Source: Flavobacteriaceae bacterium (GTDB lineage Bacteria > Bacteroidota > Bacteroidia > Flavobacteriales > Flavobacteriaceae). Taken from it: a stretch of DNA of 64,000 nucleotides. The translations under genes and the position numbers were made by a program. Positions 36,390-45,680 of this stretch are shown piece after piece; the stretch's first letter is position 1; the number at the start of each line of letters is the position of its first letter. Below the pieces are notes generated by a model that did no database searches, was not told where the DNA came from, and saw nothing but the letters and a program-made list of their open reading frames with translations. The stretch spans positions 1,892,321 to 1,956,320 of the forward strand of contig CP031964.1 in NCBI GenBank assembly GCA_003443635.1, read 5' to 3'.

Positions 36390-37457
36390 TTAAGAGTTAT
36401 AATAAGAAAAAGCTTCTAATATCAAACTGTTATCTACAGTGCAATCTAATTTGGGAACAGAAATATCTTCTAGTAATACAAAATTAATATTGCCATGAGA
36501 GTTCTTTTTGTCAAACTTTAAGAGCTCAATAATAGCGTTGTAATCTTGAGTTTCAAAACTTATCTTATCGTATAAATTAAGAATAGATGATTTTATCATT
36601 TCCATTTTATCATCTGGAAACTGAGTTAGTTTATTCGAAATGTAAATAGCTAAGATCATTCCTATGGAGATAGCTTCTCCGTGTAACAAGGAAGGTTTAT
36701 TTGGATTATCTAAAAAATAAGATTCTATGGCATGACCAAGGGTATGTCCGAAATTTAAAGTTTTACGTAAGCCAATTTCGGTAGGATCTTGTTCTACGAT
36801 ATCTTTTTTAATAAGAACAGATTCATAAATTAAACGATCTAAGTCAGCAACAGTTAGTGTTTTTAAGCTAATCAATTCATTCCAATAATTTTCACTTTTT
36901 ATTAAGCCGTGTTTAAGCATTTCTGCTAACCCAGAACGCATTTCATTTTGAGGAAGTGTATTTAAAAACTCAGTATCTATTAATACCATTTCGCTAAAAT
37001 TAACAACACCTACTTGATTTTTAAGAACACCTAAATCTACTCCAGTTTTACCTCCTACAGAAGCATCAACCATAGCTAATAGGGTAGTGGGCACATTTAT
37101 ATACTTAATACCTCTTCTAAATGTAGAAGCTACAAATCCTCCTAAATCTGTAATAACGCCCCCTCCTAAGTTAATAACTAACGATTTTCTGTCTGCGTCT
37201 AACTCAGATAAGGCATTCCAAACTCCAGTACAGGTTTCTATAGTTTTGTGTGCTTCTCCTGCGTCAATTTCAATAATTTCAAAATCTACTTGAGAAGTGA
37301 TTTGCGACATAAAATTTGGTAAGCAAAATTTATGCGTGTTTGTATCAACTAAAATAAAAATTTTAGAAAAATTTGATGCTTCTAAATAATTGTTTAATTC
37401 AATATAACAATTTGAATTAAAGTGAATTGCATAATCTTTAGTTGAAATAGATTTCAT
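36390..37457 (-). CDS. aroB: 3-Dehydroquinate synthase
   Basis: NAD- and metal-dependent cyclisation of DAHP to 3-dehydroquinate, second step of the shikimate pathway. Motifs: INLGGGVITDLGGFVASTFRRG, VPTTLLAMVDASVGGKTGVD, and the metal-binding NFGHTLGHAIE and LLHGEAIS. 355 aa is normal. It is single, divergent from the proline dehydrogenase gene by 98 bases. Confidence 0.97.
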   Translation of the reverse strand: MKSISTKDYAIHFNSNCYIELNNYLEASNFSKIFILVDTNTHKFCLPNFMSQITSQVDFEIIEIDAGEAHKTIETCTGVWNALSELDADRKSLVINLGGGVITDLGGFVASTFRRGIKYINVPTTLLAMVDASVGGKTGVDLGVLKNQVGVVNFSEMVLIDTEFLNTLPQNEMRSGLAEMLKHGLIKSENYWNELISLKTLTVADLDRLIYESVLIKKDIVEQDPTEIGLRKTLNFGHTLGHAIESYFLDNPNKPSLLHGEAISIGMILAIYISNKLTQFPDDKMEMIKSSILNLYDKISFETQDYNAIIELLKFDKKNSHGNINFVLLEDISVPKLDCTVDNSLILEAFSYYNS

Positions 37458-37527
37458 GTAAAATGCTTAAAATATTTTGGAAGTGAAAATAAGTAGAATT
37501 TTATTAAAAAAGGAACTTGCTAATAAA

Positions 37528-37535
37528 TATATTTG
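37528..37535 (+). promoter_or_regulatory. -7 promoter element candidate for proline dehydrogenase
   Basis: TATATTTG, 20 bases before the start codon, matches TANNTTTG. No TTG at the right distance upstream, so the call is tentative. Confidence 0.4.
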
Positions 37536-37555
37536 TACGATTTTAACTGCTTAAA

Positions 37556-38725
37556 ATGAATACACGAATTTTTGAAAACACTGAAATTGCTTTTCGATTA
37601 AAAAGTAATTCAGAATTAAGAAGAGCTTATTTTTTATTTAAAATGATTTCTTATCAACCATTGGTGAAAATAGGATCTTCAATTACAAACCTTGCACTTA
37701 AAGCAAATTTACCCGTTAAAGGTTTAATTCGTTCTACAGTTTTTGATCATTTTTGTGGAGGTATAAATGAAATCGATTGCCTGCCTTTAATGGCAAAAAT
37801 GTATGATGAAGGCGTTTCTTGCGTATTGGATTATTCTGTAGAAGGAAAAGACACTGAAGCACAGTTTGATGCTGCTTTACAAAAAACTTTAGAGCTTATT
37901 CATTTTGGTAGCGAAAGCGATGCAATGTCTATTACTGTATTTAAACCCACAGGGTTTGGCCGTTTTTATTTATTTGAAAAGAAAAGTGAAGGACTTCCTT
38001 TTACTGCTGAAGAACAGGAAGAATGGAATAAGGTTGTAAATAGATTTAATACAGTATGTAAAATCGCAAAATCTAAAGGAATACAAGTTTTAATTGATGC
38101 TGAAGAAAGCTGGATACAAGATGCTGCTGATGAATTGGTAGAAGATATGATGCGCATTTATAATCAGGAAATACCTGTAGTATTTAACACGATACAAACG
38201 TATAGATGGGATCGATTAGAGTATTTAAAGCAATTGCATAAAAGAAGTCAAGATGAAGGGTTTAAATTAGGCGCTAAAATTGTTAGAGGAGCTTATATGG
38301 AGAAAGAAAGAGATCGCGCTGAGGAAAAAGGTTATAAATCTCCTATTTGTATCGATAAAGAAGCTACAGATAAAAATTTTGATAATACACTAACTTATAT
38401 TTTAAATAACCTGGAGACCATAGCATTATTTATAGGAACTCATAACGAAAATAGTTGCTATTTGGCTATGGAAATTATGAACACCTTAAATATTGAAAAA
38501 AATAATGATAGTGTTTGGTTTGGACAATTGTATGGCATGAGTGATCATATAAGTTATAATTTAGCTTCAGAAGGTTATAACGTAGCAAAATACGTTCCGT
38601 TTGGTCCTGTAAAAGACGTGATGCCTTATTTAATTAGAAGAGCAGAAGAGAATACGTCGGTAGCTGGGCAAACCAATAGAGAGCTTAACTTAATAGATAG
38701 AGAACGACAACGTAGAAAAAAATAA
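37556..38725 (+). CDS. Proline dehydrogenase
   Basis: FAD enzyme oxidising proline to pyrroline-5-carboxylate, passing electrons to the quinone pool. The single-domain PutA-N-like (alpha/beta)8 barrel is clear from GVSCVLDYSVEGK, GAKIVRGAYMEKERDRA, IGTHNENSCYLAMEIM and VAKYVPFGPVKDVMPYLIRRAEEN. 389 aa; no fused P5C dehydrogenase or DNA-binding domain, so it is the stand-alone bacterial form. It stands alone between aroB and a small anchored protein. Confidence 0.95.
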   Translation: MNTRIFENTEIAFRLKSNSELRRAYFLFKMISYQPLVKIGSSITNLALKANLPVKGLIRSTVFDHFCGGINEIDCLPLMAKMYDEGVSCVLDYSVEGKDTEAQFDAALQKTLELIHFGSESDAMSITVFKPTGFGRFYLFEKKSEGLPFTAEEQEEWNKVVNRFNTVCKIAKSKGIQVLIDAEESWIQDAADELVEDMMRIYNQEIPVVFNTIQTYRWDRLEYLKQLHKRSQDEGFKLGAKIVRGAYMEKERDRAEEKGYKSPICIDKEATDKNFDNTLTYILNNLETIALFIGTHNENSCYLAMEIMNTLNIEKNNDSVWFGQLYGMSDHISYNLASEGYNVAKYVPFGPVKDVMPYLIRRAEENTSVAGQTNRELNLIDRERQRRKK

Positions 38726-38731
38726 TTTTAA

Positions 38732-39100
38732 TTAATTTATTTCTATAGTTTTAATGGTTGCTTTATGTTCGCAGTTTTCTATAGTTAAGGCAATATCTTG
38801 TCCGTTGTAATTATCTTCAATTACATAAATTTTACAAAAATCTAGTTTTGTATTGCTTTTTGAGAAGTTTACATCACCGTGTTTTAAAACATAAGGTATT
38901 GCTAAAGAATCTAAATTGTTTTTAATAATCTCTGAGCTAGCATTTGAATATGCCAATCGCTTAGTACTTATATTTTTTAAAACACGAGCATCTGGCCCGT
39001 AGCTACAAGATGTTTTTTTACCGCTTAAAAAAAACGCTAAAATTACTAAACCTATAGAAAATCCTCCCAGATAATACCCAACACGTTGAATGAGTTTCAT
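38732..39100 (-). CDS. Small conserved anchored protein of unknown function
   Basis: A 122-aa protein with one N-terminal hydrophobic segment (YYLGGFSIGLVILAFFL), then a soluble part with RVLKNISTKRLAYSNASSE, FCKIYVIEDNYNGQDIALTIENCEHKATIKTIEI. The four Cys include a pair that may link. It is a typical flavobacterial conserved protein found next to ald; I do not recognise a domain with known function. It is downstream of the alanine dehydrogenase gene at 39 bases, same strand, likely one operon. Confidence 0.75.
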   Translation of the reverse strand: MKLIQRVGYYLGGFSIGLVILAFFLSGKKTSCSYGPDARVLKNISTKRLAYSNASSEIIKNNLDSLAIPYVLKHGDVNFSKSNTKLDFCKIYVIEDNYNGQDIALTIENCEHKATIKTIEIN

Positions 39101-39139
39101 TTTTAAACTTATGTTTTGAATGTTATTGAGAATTCTAAT

Positions 39140-40339
39140 CTAAAAAATAAGAAGATTAGGATCGCTATAATCCAAATCAAACCAATCGGCCACAGATTTA
39201 CTAGTCAGAATTCCGTGGTAAAAATACAACCCATTTTTTAAACCACGATCAAAACGCAGTGCATTTTCTATACCACCATCTTCAGCTATTTTTAAAAGAT
39301 AGGGTGTAAAGATGTTACTTATAGATACTGAAGCAGACCTGGAATAACGAGATGGGATGTTAGGCACACAATAATGTAGTACACCATGTTTTTCAAATGT
39401 AGAAGTGTCGTGAGATGTAATCTCGCTGGTTTCAAAGCATCCACCCATATCTATACTTACATCTATAATTAAAGCGCCATTTTTCATACTCTCCACCATA
39501 GCTTCATTAACGATAATAGGGGAGCGGTTTTTTCCTCGTACAGCTCCAATAGCTACATCACATCGTTTTAAAGACTTTATTAAATTTTTTGGCTGTAAGG
39601 TAGAGGTGTATACGGTGCGCCCTAAGTTAGTTTGTAAACGCCTTAATTTTGTAATAGAATTGTCAAACACTTTAATATTTGCGCCTAAACCAATAGCAGA
39701 TCTGGCAGCAAACTCTCCAACAGTGCCTGCACCTATAATAACCACTTCGGTAGGAGGGACGCCACTTATATTACCAAACATAAGTCCGTTGCCTCCATTA
39801 ACGTTAGATAAGATCTCTGCTGCAATTAAAACAGACGCTGTACCTGCAATTTCACTTAATTGGCGTACAGCAGGGTAAGTGCCATCGGCGTCTCTAATAA
39901 ACTCAAAAGCTAATGCGGTAATACGTTTTGTAGCTAAAGCTTCAAAATACGATTTAGATTGCGTTTTTAATTGTAATGCAGATATGATTAGCGATTGTGG
40001 GTTAATGAGCTTAATTTCTTCTAAAGAAGGTGGTTCTACTTTTAGTATAGTAGGGCAGGAAAATACTTTGGCAGTATCTTTGGTGATTTCTGCACCCGCT
40101 TCGCTATAATTTTTGTCTTTAAAATTAGCGCCACTACCTGCGCCAGATTCTAAAAGTACACGATGCCCGTTGCTTACCAACGCCGAAACGGCATCTGGAG
40201 TAAGGCATACACGTTTTTCTTGAAAAGAAGTTTCCTTAGGAATACCTATAAATAGATTGCCTTTTTGTTTAAGAACTTCTAGAGTTTCTTCTTGAGGTAA
40301 TAATTGCTCTTTGGTGAAAGGAGAAAGTGATTTACTCAT
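39140..40339 (-). CDS. ald: Alanine dehydrogenase
   Basis: NAD-dependent oxidative deamination of L-alanine to pyruvate. N-terminal AlaDh_PNT catalytic part includes GIPKETSFQEKRVCLTPDAV and the NAD domain with VVIIGAGTVGEFAARSAIGLGA; DVSIDMGGCFETS, and HYCVPNIPSRYSRSASVSIS are characteristic. The 399-aa length is typical for the Bacteroidota branch. It shares direction with the upstream membrane gene and the porX-tsaE genes. Confidence 0.93.
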   Translation of the reverse strand: MSKSLSPFTKEQLLPQEETLEVLKQKGNLFIGIPKETSFQEKRVCLTPDAVSALVSNGHRVLLESGAGSGANFKDKNYSEAGAEITKDTAKVFSCPTILKVEPPSLEEIKLINPQSLIISALQLKTQSKSYFEALATKRITALAFEFIRDADGTYPAVRQLSEIAGTASVLIAAEILSNVNGGNGLMFGNISGVPPTEVVIIGAGTVGEFAARSAIGLGANIKVFDNSITKLRRLQTNLGRTVYTSTLQPKNLIKSLKRCDVAIGAVRGKNRSPIIVNEAMVESMKNGALIIDVSIDMGGCFETSEITSHDTSTFEKHGVLHYCVPNIPSRYSRSASVSISNIFTPYLLKIAEDGGIENALRFDRGLKNGLYFYHGILTSKSVADWFDLDYSDPNLLIF

Positions 40340-40406
40340 AGTTTGGTTATTGATACCAAATTACAAATAAAGTTTGAAATTGTATTTATAAATAAAAACT
40401 AAGTTT

Positions 40407-40970
40407 TTAAAAATAATCTGAAAACTTACCAAAGAAGCTTTTAGGTTTAATTTTAAATTCTTCTTCTAATTCTTCCATGCTTTTATTAGCATCATTTAAC
40501 TTATTAAACATTTTTGCTCGCATTAAATAAATGGAAGGAATTATAACTGCCATAACAGGTAATAAGTATAAGATTTGGTTTGTTTCCGCAATTTCGATTT
40601 CATCATTTAAAATTTCCATTATTTGATAAATATACATTGCAATTGGAACTAAAATGACATGATACCACCATTGTCGACAGGTGAAAATCCAGATGAATAA
40701 TAAGAGTAGAGGTATAATCTTATTTAATAATGTCCAAATTAAAACTTGAACATCTTCATAATAGCCACTAGTAAATGATCCAAAAAAAGTATCCCAAGTC
40801 GGTTGACTTGGGACATTTTGCCATAAAGAAAATAAATAAGGAGTAATAGCAATTAAAGTTGCGATTAAACTACCTATAATTAATTCTTTTTTACCCAAGT
40901 TCCCCTGACGAAGAACTATCTCCCCCTGGGATTTTGATTTTTGCTTTTCTCGTTGCTGTGTCTTGGCCAT
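40407..40970 (-). CDS. Polytopic membrane protein of unknown function
   Basis: A 187-aa protein with a basic hydrophilic N-terminus (MAKTQQREKQKSKSQGE) and four hydrophobic segments (LIIGSLIATLIAITPYLFSL; VQVLIWTLLNKIIPLLLLFIWIF; WYHVILVPIAMYIYQIMEIL; ILYLLPVMAVIIPSIYLM), then a charged C-terminal tail. I do not recognise the family. Its start overlaps the preceding small reading frame (40891-41055) by 80 bases in another frame. Genes around it (tsaE, porX, ald) are the same direction. Confidence 0.75.
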   Translation of the reverse strand: MAKTQQREKQKSKSQGEIVLRQGNLGKKELIIGSLIATLIAITPYLFSLWQNVPSQPTWDTFFGSFTSGYYEDVQVLIWTLLNKIIPLLLLFIWIFTCRQWWYHVILVPIAMYIYQIMEILNDEIEIAETNQILYLLPVMAVIIPSIYLMRAKMFNKLNDANKSMEELEEEFKIKPKSFFGKFSDYF

Positions 40971-41055
40971 CTAAATTTGTATTTAGAGCATCAACAGTGT
41001 ACAATACACCTCCGATTAAAATAGCTACAGCTAAAATGATTTTTTTTGTTTTCAT
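40891..41055 (-). CDS. Small single-pass membrane protein overlapping the next gene
   Basis: A 54-aa frame with ATG at 41053-41055 and TAA at 40891-40893. The N-terminus MKTKKIILAVAILIGGVLY is a hydrophobic anchor or signal, followed by DALNTNLDGQDTATRKAKI and IPGGDSSSSGELG. The overlap with the larger membrane gene is 80 bases in a different frame, unusually long. Both frames look natural, so the small one is supported by its signal-like start and by the KxKIxIP motif. Function unknown. Confidence 0.55.
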   Translation of the reverse strand: MKTKKIILAVAILIGGVLYTVDALNTNLDGQDTATRKAKIKIPGGDSSSSGELG

Positions 41056-41169
41056 AATTCAAGGGATTTAATTAATTAATTATGTTATCAAAGTTAAATA
41101 ACAGTCTAACTTTTAGTAAGTTAAAATTGTTAAAATTTTGTTAACGAATTAATTTTAAACCGCTCGTAT

Positions 41170-41188
41170 ACTACGGTTTTACCGTAGT
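41170..41188. promoter_or_regulatory. Strong symmetric motif upstream of small membrane gene
   Basis: ACTACGGTTTTACCGTAGT, arms of 8 bp with a loop of three bases (41170-41177, 41181-41188), located 115 bases before the small ORF and 54 bases after the stop of tsaE on that strand. It could be an operator or hairpin; there is no long T-run on either side, so a terminator is less likely. Confidence 0.5.
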
Positions 41189-41241
41189 TTTATGATTTTA
41201 ATTCGGGGTCTGAGTTCACTATTTCTAGCTATTCATTAAAA

Positions 41242-41670
41242 TTATTTTTTATTTATTTCGTCAAAAACAACCAATTTTAAGGCTCTGGAGCCGTTTTTTA
41301 GTGTTTTTAACTCTAAAATTTCAGTTTCAAAAGGCAGAATTCTGCTAATTCTCTCCGGCCATTCGATAAAATTCCAACGTCCAGAGTAAAAATAATCTTC
41401 AATTCCGATATCTAAAACTTCAATTTCATTCTCGATTCTGTAAAAGTCAAAATGATATACCAAATCATTTTTAACTTCGTATTCATTAACTAAAGAAAAA
41501 GTTGGACTTGAGGTTTTTTCATTACCTCCTAATGCATTTACTAAAGCATTAATAAATGTTGTTTTACCAACTCCCATCTCTCCATAAAACAAAATCGTTT
41601 TTGTTTTTACATTTTGAAGTACTTTTTTAGCGACTTCGTCAATGTGCTCAATGTCAAATTCTAATGTCAA
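41242..41670 (-). CDS. tsaE: tRNA threonylcarbamoyladenosine biosynthesis ATPase TsaE
   Basis: ATPase of the TsaBDE complex that makes the t6A modification at position 37 of ANN-decoding tRNAs. Walker A GEMGVGKTT is at residues 30-38, the TSPTFSLVNEYE segment is the family signature and HFDFYRIE..DIGIEDYF the Walker B region. 142 aa normal. It follows porX by 79 bases in the same direction, an order conserved in Flavobacteriia as I recall. Confidence 0.95.
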   Translation of the reverse strand: MTLEFDIEHIDEVAKKVLQNVKTKTILFYGEMGVGKTTFINALVNALGGNEKTSSPTFSLVNEYEVKNDLVYHFDFYRIENEIEVLDIGIEDYFYSGRWNFIEWPERISRILPFETEILELKTLKNGSRALKLVVFDEINKK

Positions 41671-41749
41671 TCTCTTTAATTAATACACAAATATAATAAA
41701 AAAATATTAAAAAGTGCATTTTGTCGGATTTTTTTGCAATTCAAGGATA

Positions 41750-43303
41750 TTATTTAGGATTTAAAGTCACAAAAGGAATGATGACCTCTTCTAACGAAAC
41801 GCCTCCATGTTGATACGTATTACGGTAATAACTTACATAATGGTTGAAATTATTTGGGTAAGCAAAAAACAAGTCGCTCTTCGCAAAAATAAAGGAACTA
41901 CTCATGTTTATGGAGGGTAACCCTATATCTTTCGGAGATTTTGAAGCATACACTTCTTTGTTTTCGTAAGTTAAACTACGACCCGTTTTATACCTTAAAT
42001 TTAAACTGGTGTCCCGATCTCCAACTACTTTAGAAGGGTTTTTTACATTAATAGTGCCATGATCTGTAGTAATCATGAGTTGAAATCCTAATTGCTGTGC
42101 TTGATGAATAACGTCTAACAAAGGTGAGTTTTTAAACCAACTAGTGGTTAAAGAGCGATAAGCTTTATCGTTAGAAGCCAACTCTTTAATAACTTCCATT
42201 TCTGTTTTAGAATGAGATAACATATCTACAAAATTATAAACGATCACTGTAAGGTCATTATCCTTTTTAGATTTAAAATTATCTGCTAACTTTTTACCAC
42301 CTCTTAAATTAGTGATTTTAAAATATTCGTATTTTAAATTACTTAAACCTAAACGCTTCATCTGAGCATCTAAAAACTCGCCTTCATAAAGATTTTTACC
42401 GCCTTCGTCTGTATCGTTCTTCCAATATTCAGGATGTAAACGTTCCATTTCACTAGGCATTAAACCTGAGAAAATAGCATTTCTAGCATACTGAGTGGCA
42501 GTAGGAAGGATACTATAATAAGATATTTCTTCTTCTTTTTTATAGTAGTTGCTAATAAAAGGTTCTAGTGATTTCCATTGATCGTAACGTAAATTATCAA
42601 TCACAATTAATAATGTTGGTTTCTCTTTAGTGAGTTTAGGTGCTACTTTGGTTTTAAATAAATTGTATGACAATACAGGAGCGTCTTCTGAGTTTTGAAA
42701 CCAATCTGCATAATTTTTATCTATAAATTTTCCAAACTGTAAATTCGCTTCATTTTTTTGAGATTCTAAAATCTCAAACATTGCGGGGTCATCAATAGCT
42801 TCTAATTCAATTTCCCAATAAATTAATTTTTGATAAAGCTCGGACCACTCTTCGTAGGTATTTACTATAGATAAATCCATAGCAATTTTACGAAACTCTT
42901 GCTGATAATTAGATGTTGTTTTTTCTGAAACTAATCGTGTATGGTCTAAATTCTTTTTTAAACTTAATAATATTTGATTTGGATTTACAGGTTTTATAAG
43001 ATAATCGGCAATTTTACTGCCAATAGCTTCTTCCATTATATATTCTTCTTCACTTTTAGTGATCATCACTACAGGGAGGTTAGCGCGCTTTTCTTTTATT
43101 TCAGACAGTGTTTCAAGCCCTGTAAGCCCTGGCATATTTTCATCTAAAAAAACAATATCGAAGTTTTTAGTTTCAATAACATCGATAGCTTCTGTGCCGC
43201 TTTGGCATTTAGTAACATTGTAATTCTTTTTCTCTAGAAATAATATGTGAGGCGTTAATAAATCTATTTCATCATCGACCCAAAGAATGTTTATGTTATT
43301 CAT
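41750..43303 (-). CDS. porX: PorX-like response regulator with PglZ phosphatase domain
   Basis: A 517-aa regulator. The N-terminal receiver domain has Asp10/Asp11, phospho-acceptor Asp54 in VFLDENMPG, Thr/Lys at ITKSEEE and IKPVNP. A linker follows and then the PglZ/alkaline-phosphatase-superfamily domain (residues about 200-517: TLLIVIDNLRYDQW, MPSEMERLHPEYW, TTDHGTINVKNPSKVVGDRDTS). This architecture defines PorX of the type IX secretion system in Bacteroidota, where it controls secretion genes and has phosphodiesterase activity on oligonucleotides. No PorY kinase is adjacent. Divergent from the HD hydrolase gene. Confidence 0.92.
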   Translation of the reverse strand: MNNINILWVDDEIDLLTPHILFLEKKNYNVTKCQSGTEAIDVIETKNFDIVFLDENMPGLTGLETLSEIKEKRANLPVVMITKSEEEYIMEEAIGSKIADYLIKPVNPNQILLSLKKNLDHTRLVSEKTTSNYQQEFRKIAMDLSIVNTYEEWSELYQKLIYWEIELEAIDDPAMFEILESQKNEANLQFGKFIDKNYADWFQNSEDAPVLSYNLFKTKVAPKLTKEKPTLLIVIDNLRYDQWKSLEPFISNYYKKEEEISYYSILPTATQYARNAIFSGLMPSEMERLHPEYWKNDTDEGGKNLYEGEFLDAQMKRLGLSNLKYEYFKITNLRGGKKLADNFKSKKDNDLTVIVYNFVDMLSHSKTEMEVIKELASNDKAYRSLTTSWFKNSPLLDVIHQAQQLGFQLMITTDHGTINVKNPSKVVGDRDTSLNLRYKTGRSLTYENKEVYASKSPKDIGLPSINMSSSFIFAKSDLFFAYPNNFNHYVSYYRNTYQHGGVSLEEVIIPFVTLNPK

Positions 43304-43396
43304 ATATTTATATTTGTAAAAATTTAATTGATGTAACGCTCGTATGCTTCTAAATAAAATAATATTGAGTAATACTATTAATAGCCATATTGCTTA

Positions 43397-44626
43397 ATGA
43401 ACTCTAAAAATAAACTCAAGATATTTAACGACCCAATTTACGGATTTATTACAATACCAAATTCGCTAATTTTTGATTTAATCGAACATCGTTATTTTCA
43501 ACGCTTACGCAGAATTACTCAAATGGGGATGTCTTATTTAGTTTACCCTGGAGCGCATCACACACGATTTCATCACGCATTAGGGTGTATGCATTTAATG
43601 CAAAAAGCAATTAGAATACTTCGCTTTAAGGATGTTGTGATTTCTGAAGAAGAGGAAAATGCCTTGTTAATTGCAATTTTACTACATGATATTGGTCATG
43701 GCCCTTTTAGCCATGCTATGGAACACAGTATTGTAAATAATGTAACTCATGAAGAGATTTCGCTATTATTTATGGAACAGTTAAATATTGAATTTAACTC
43801 AAATTTAACCTTAGCAATTAAAATATTTAAAGGGGAATATCACAGGAAATTTATGTGCCAGCTTATTTCGGGTCAATTTGATATGGATAGAGCAGATTAC
43901 CTGAAAAGAGATAGCTTTTATACAGGTGTTGCAGAAGGTAATATTAATAGCGAGCGTTTAATTACGATGCTTAATGTTGTGGATGATGAATTAGTTGTAG
44001 AGGCTAAAGGTATTTATTCTGTTGAGAAATTTTTAACAGCTAGACGATTAATGTATTGGCAAGTTTACTTGCATAAAACCAGTTTGGTTGCAGAACAGCT
44101 TTTAATTAGGGTTTTAAGACGTGCTAAAGAGTTAACCAAACAAGGTATTGAGTTAAGGGCGAGTAATGCTTTAATGTTTTTTCTAAAGCATACTATTGAT
44201 AAAGATTCTTTTAATGTAGATGTGTTAAATACATTTGCACAATTAGATGATTATGATATTATATCTGCTATGAAAGAATGGCAATATCATGATGATTTTG
44301 TATTAAAAAATCTTTGCGATATGATTATAAATAGGGATCTCTTAAAAATAAAACTTAAGAATAAACCTATTAAAGAGGTTAGTGTAAAAGAACAAATAGC
44401 TTCGTTAATGGATAAATATAATATAACTTTCTCTGAAGCTAGTTATTTCGTTTTTAAAGGAGATATTACCAATCAGGCCTATGAAATAAAAAGTCAAAAT
44501 ATTAATATACTATACAAATCAGGTAAAATAGTAGATATTGTTAAAGCTACAGATCTTTTAAATTTAAAAGTTTTATCTAAACCTGTAACTAAATATTATA
44601 TATGTTATCCAAAGGAGAAACTTTAA
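43397..44626 (+). CDS. HD-domain phosphohydrolase
   Basis: A 409-aa dNTPase-like/HD superfamily protein: HRYFQRLRRITQMG, GAHHTRFHHALGCMHLM, LLHDIGHGPFSHAMEHSI and QFDMDRADYLKRDSFYTGVAEG give the full HD metal site (H...HD...D) of the YdhJ/SAMHD1-like group. The product in relatives is nucleotide triphosphate hydrolysis, but the substrate here is unknown. It precedes lpxD by 25 bases in the same direction, so it may be the first gene of the lpx operon. Confidence 0.9.
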   Translation: MNSKNKLKIFNDPIYGFITIPNSLIFDLIEHRYFQRLRRITQMGMSYLVYPGAHHTRFHHALGCMHLMQKAIRILRFKDVVISEEEENALLIAILLHDIGHGPFSHAMEHSIVNNVTHEEISLLFMEQLNIEFNSNLTLAIKIFKGEYHRKFMCQLISGQFDMDRADYLKRDSFYTGVAEGNINSERLITMLNVVDDELVVEAKGIYSVEKFLTARRLMYWQVYLHKTSLVAEQLLIRVLRRAKELTKQGIELRASNALMFFLKHTIDKDSFNVDVLNTFAQLDDYDIISAMKEWQYHDDFVLKNLCDMIINRDLLKIKLKNKPIKEVSVKEQIASLMDKYNITFSEASYFVFKGDITNQAYEIKSQNINILYKSGKIVDIVKATDLLNLKVLSKPVTKYYICYPKEKL

Positions 44627-44651
44627 TGCATTTTTTATACTTTTGCGGATA

Positions 44652-45680
44652 ATGAAATTTAAGGCATCACAAATAGCAGAAATTTTAGAAGGCGACATCG
44701 TAGGTAATCCTAATGAAGAGGTTTCTAAACTTGCTAAAATAGAAGAGGGAACAAAAGGATCTTTAACTTTTTTAGCAAACCCTAAATACACACAATACAT
44801 ATATAATACAAAAGCATCTATAACTATTGTAAATAAAGATTTTATTCCAGAATCTTCAATAGACACAACATTGATAAAAGTAGATGACGCCTATAAATCT
44901 TTCTCTAGATTATTAGAGTATTATAATCAAATTAAGATGAATAAAACGGGGATAGAACAACCTTGTTTTATAGCTGATTCTGCTTCTTATGAAGATAATG
45001 TTTATATAGGAGCGTTTTCATATATAGGAGAAAATGTAAAAATAGGAACTAATGTAAAGATTTACCCAAATAGCTATATAGGAGATAATGTAGAAATTGG
45101 AGATAATGTAATTATATTTTCAGGAGCCAAAGTATATTCTGAGTGCATTGTAGGCAATAATTGTGTATTAAATTCTGGAGCTATTATTGGAGCCGATGGT
45201 TTTGGTTTTGCTCCTAACGAAAAAGGAGAGTATCATAAAGTGCCACAGATAGGTAATGTTATTTTGGAAGATTATGTTGATATTGGTGCAGCTACAACGA
45301 TTGATAGAGCGACATTAGGGTCCACAATAATTAGAAGAGGGGTGAAACTTGACAATCAAATTCAGATTGCGCATAATGTGGAGATAGGTGAAAATACAGT
45401 TATTGCTGCTCAAACAGGAATTGCAGGTTCTACAAAAATAGGAGAGAATTGTCAGATAGGGGGTCAAGTTGGTATTGTAGGACATATTACTATTGGTAAT
45501 AATGTGAGGATACAAGCACAATCTGGTATTGGACGTAATATTAAAGACGATGAAGTATTACAAGGTTCTCCAGCACTTACTTATGGAGATTATAATAAGT
45601 CATATGTTTACTTCAAAAATTTACCTAAAATAGTAAAGACAGTTAACGATTTGGAAAAAAAACTTAATAGTGATGATTAA
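44652..45680 (+). CDS. lpxD: UDP-3-O-acylglucosamine N-acyltransferase (LpxD)
   Basis: Adds the N-linked hydroxyacyl chain of lipid A. The frame starts with TTG at 44643 but the ATG at 44652 gives the family start MKFKASQIAEILEGDIVGN. An N-terminal uridine-binding domain precedes a left-handed beta-helix built of hexapeptide repeats (VYIGAFSYIGENVKIGTNVKI and following) and HNVEIGENTVIAAQTGIAGS with the catalytic His. 342 aa is normal. It overlaps the LpxC-FabZ start by 8 bases. Confidence 0.95.
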   Translation: MKFKASQIAEILEGDIVGNPNEEVSKLAKIEEGTKGSLTFLANPKYTQYIYNTKASITIVNKDFIPESSIDTTLIKVDDAYKSFSRLLEYYNQIKMNKTGIEQPCFIADSASYEDNVYIGAFSYIGENVKIGTNVKIYPNSYIGDNVEIGDNVIIFSGAKVYSECIVGNNCVLNSGAIIGADGFGFAPNEKGEYHKVPQIGNVILEDYVDIGAATTIDRATLGSTIIRRGVKLDNQIQIAHNVEIGENTVIAAQTGIAGSTKIGENCQIGGQVGIVGHITIGNNVRIQAQSGIGRNIKDDEVLQGSPALTYGDYNKSYVYFKNLPKIVKTVNDLEKKLNSDD

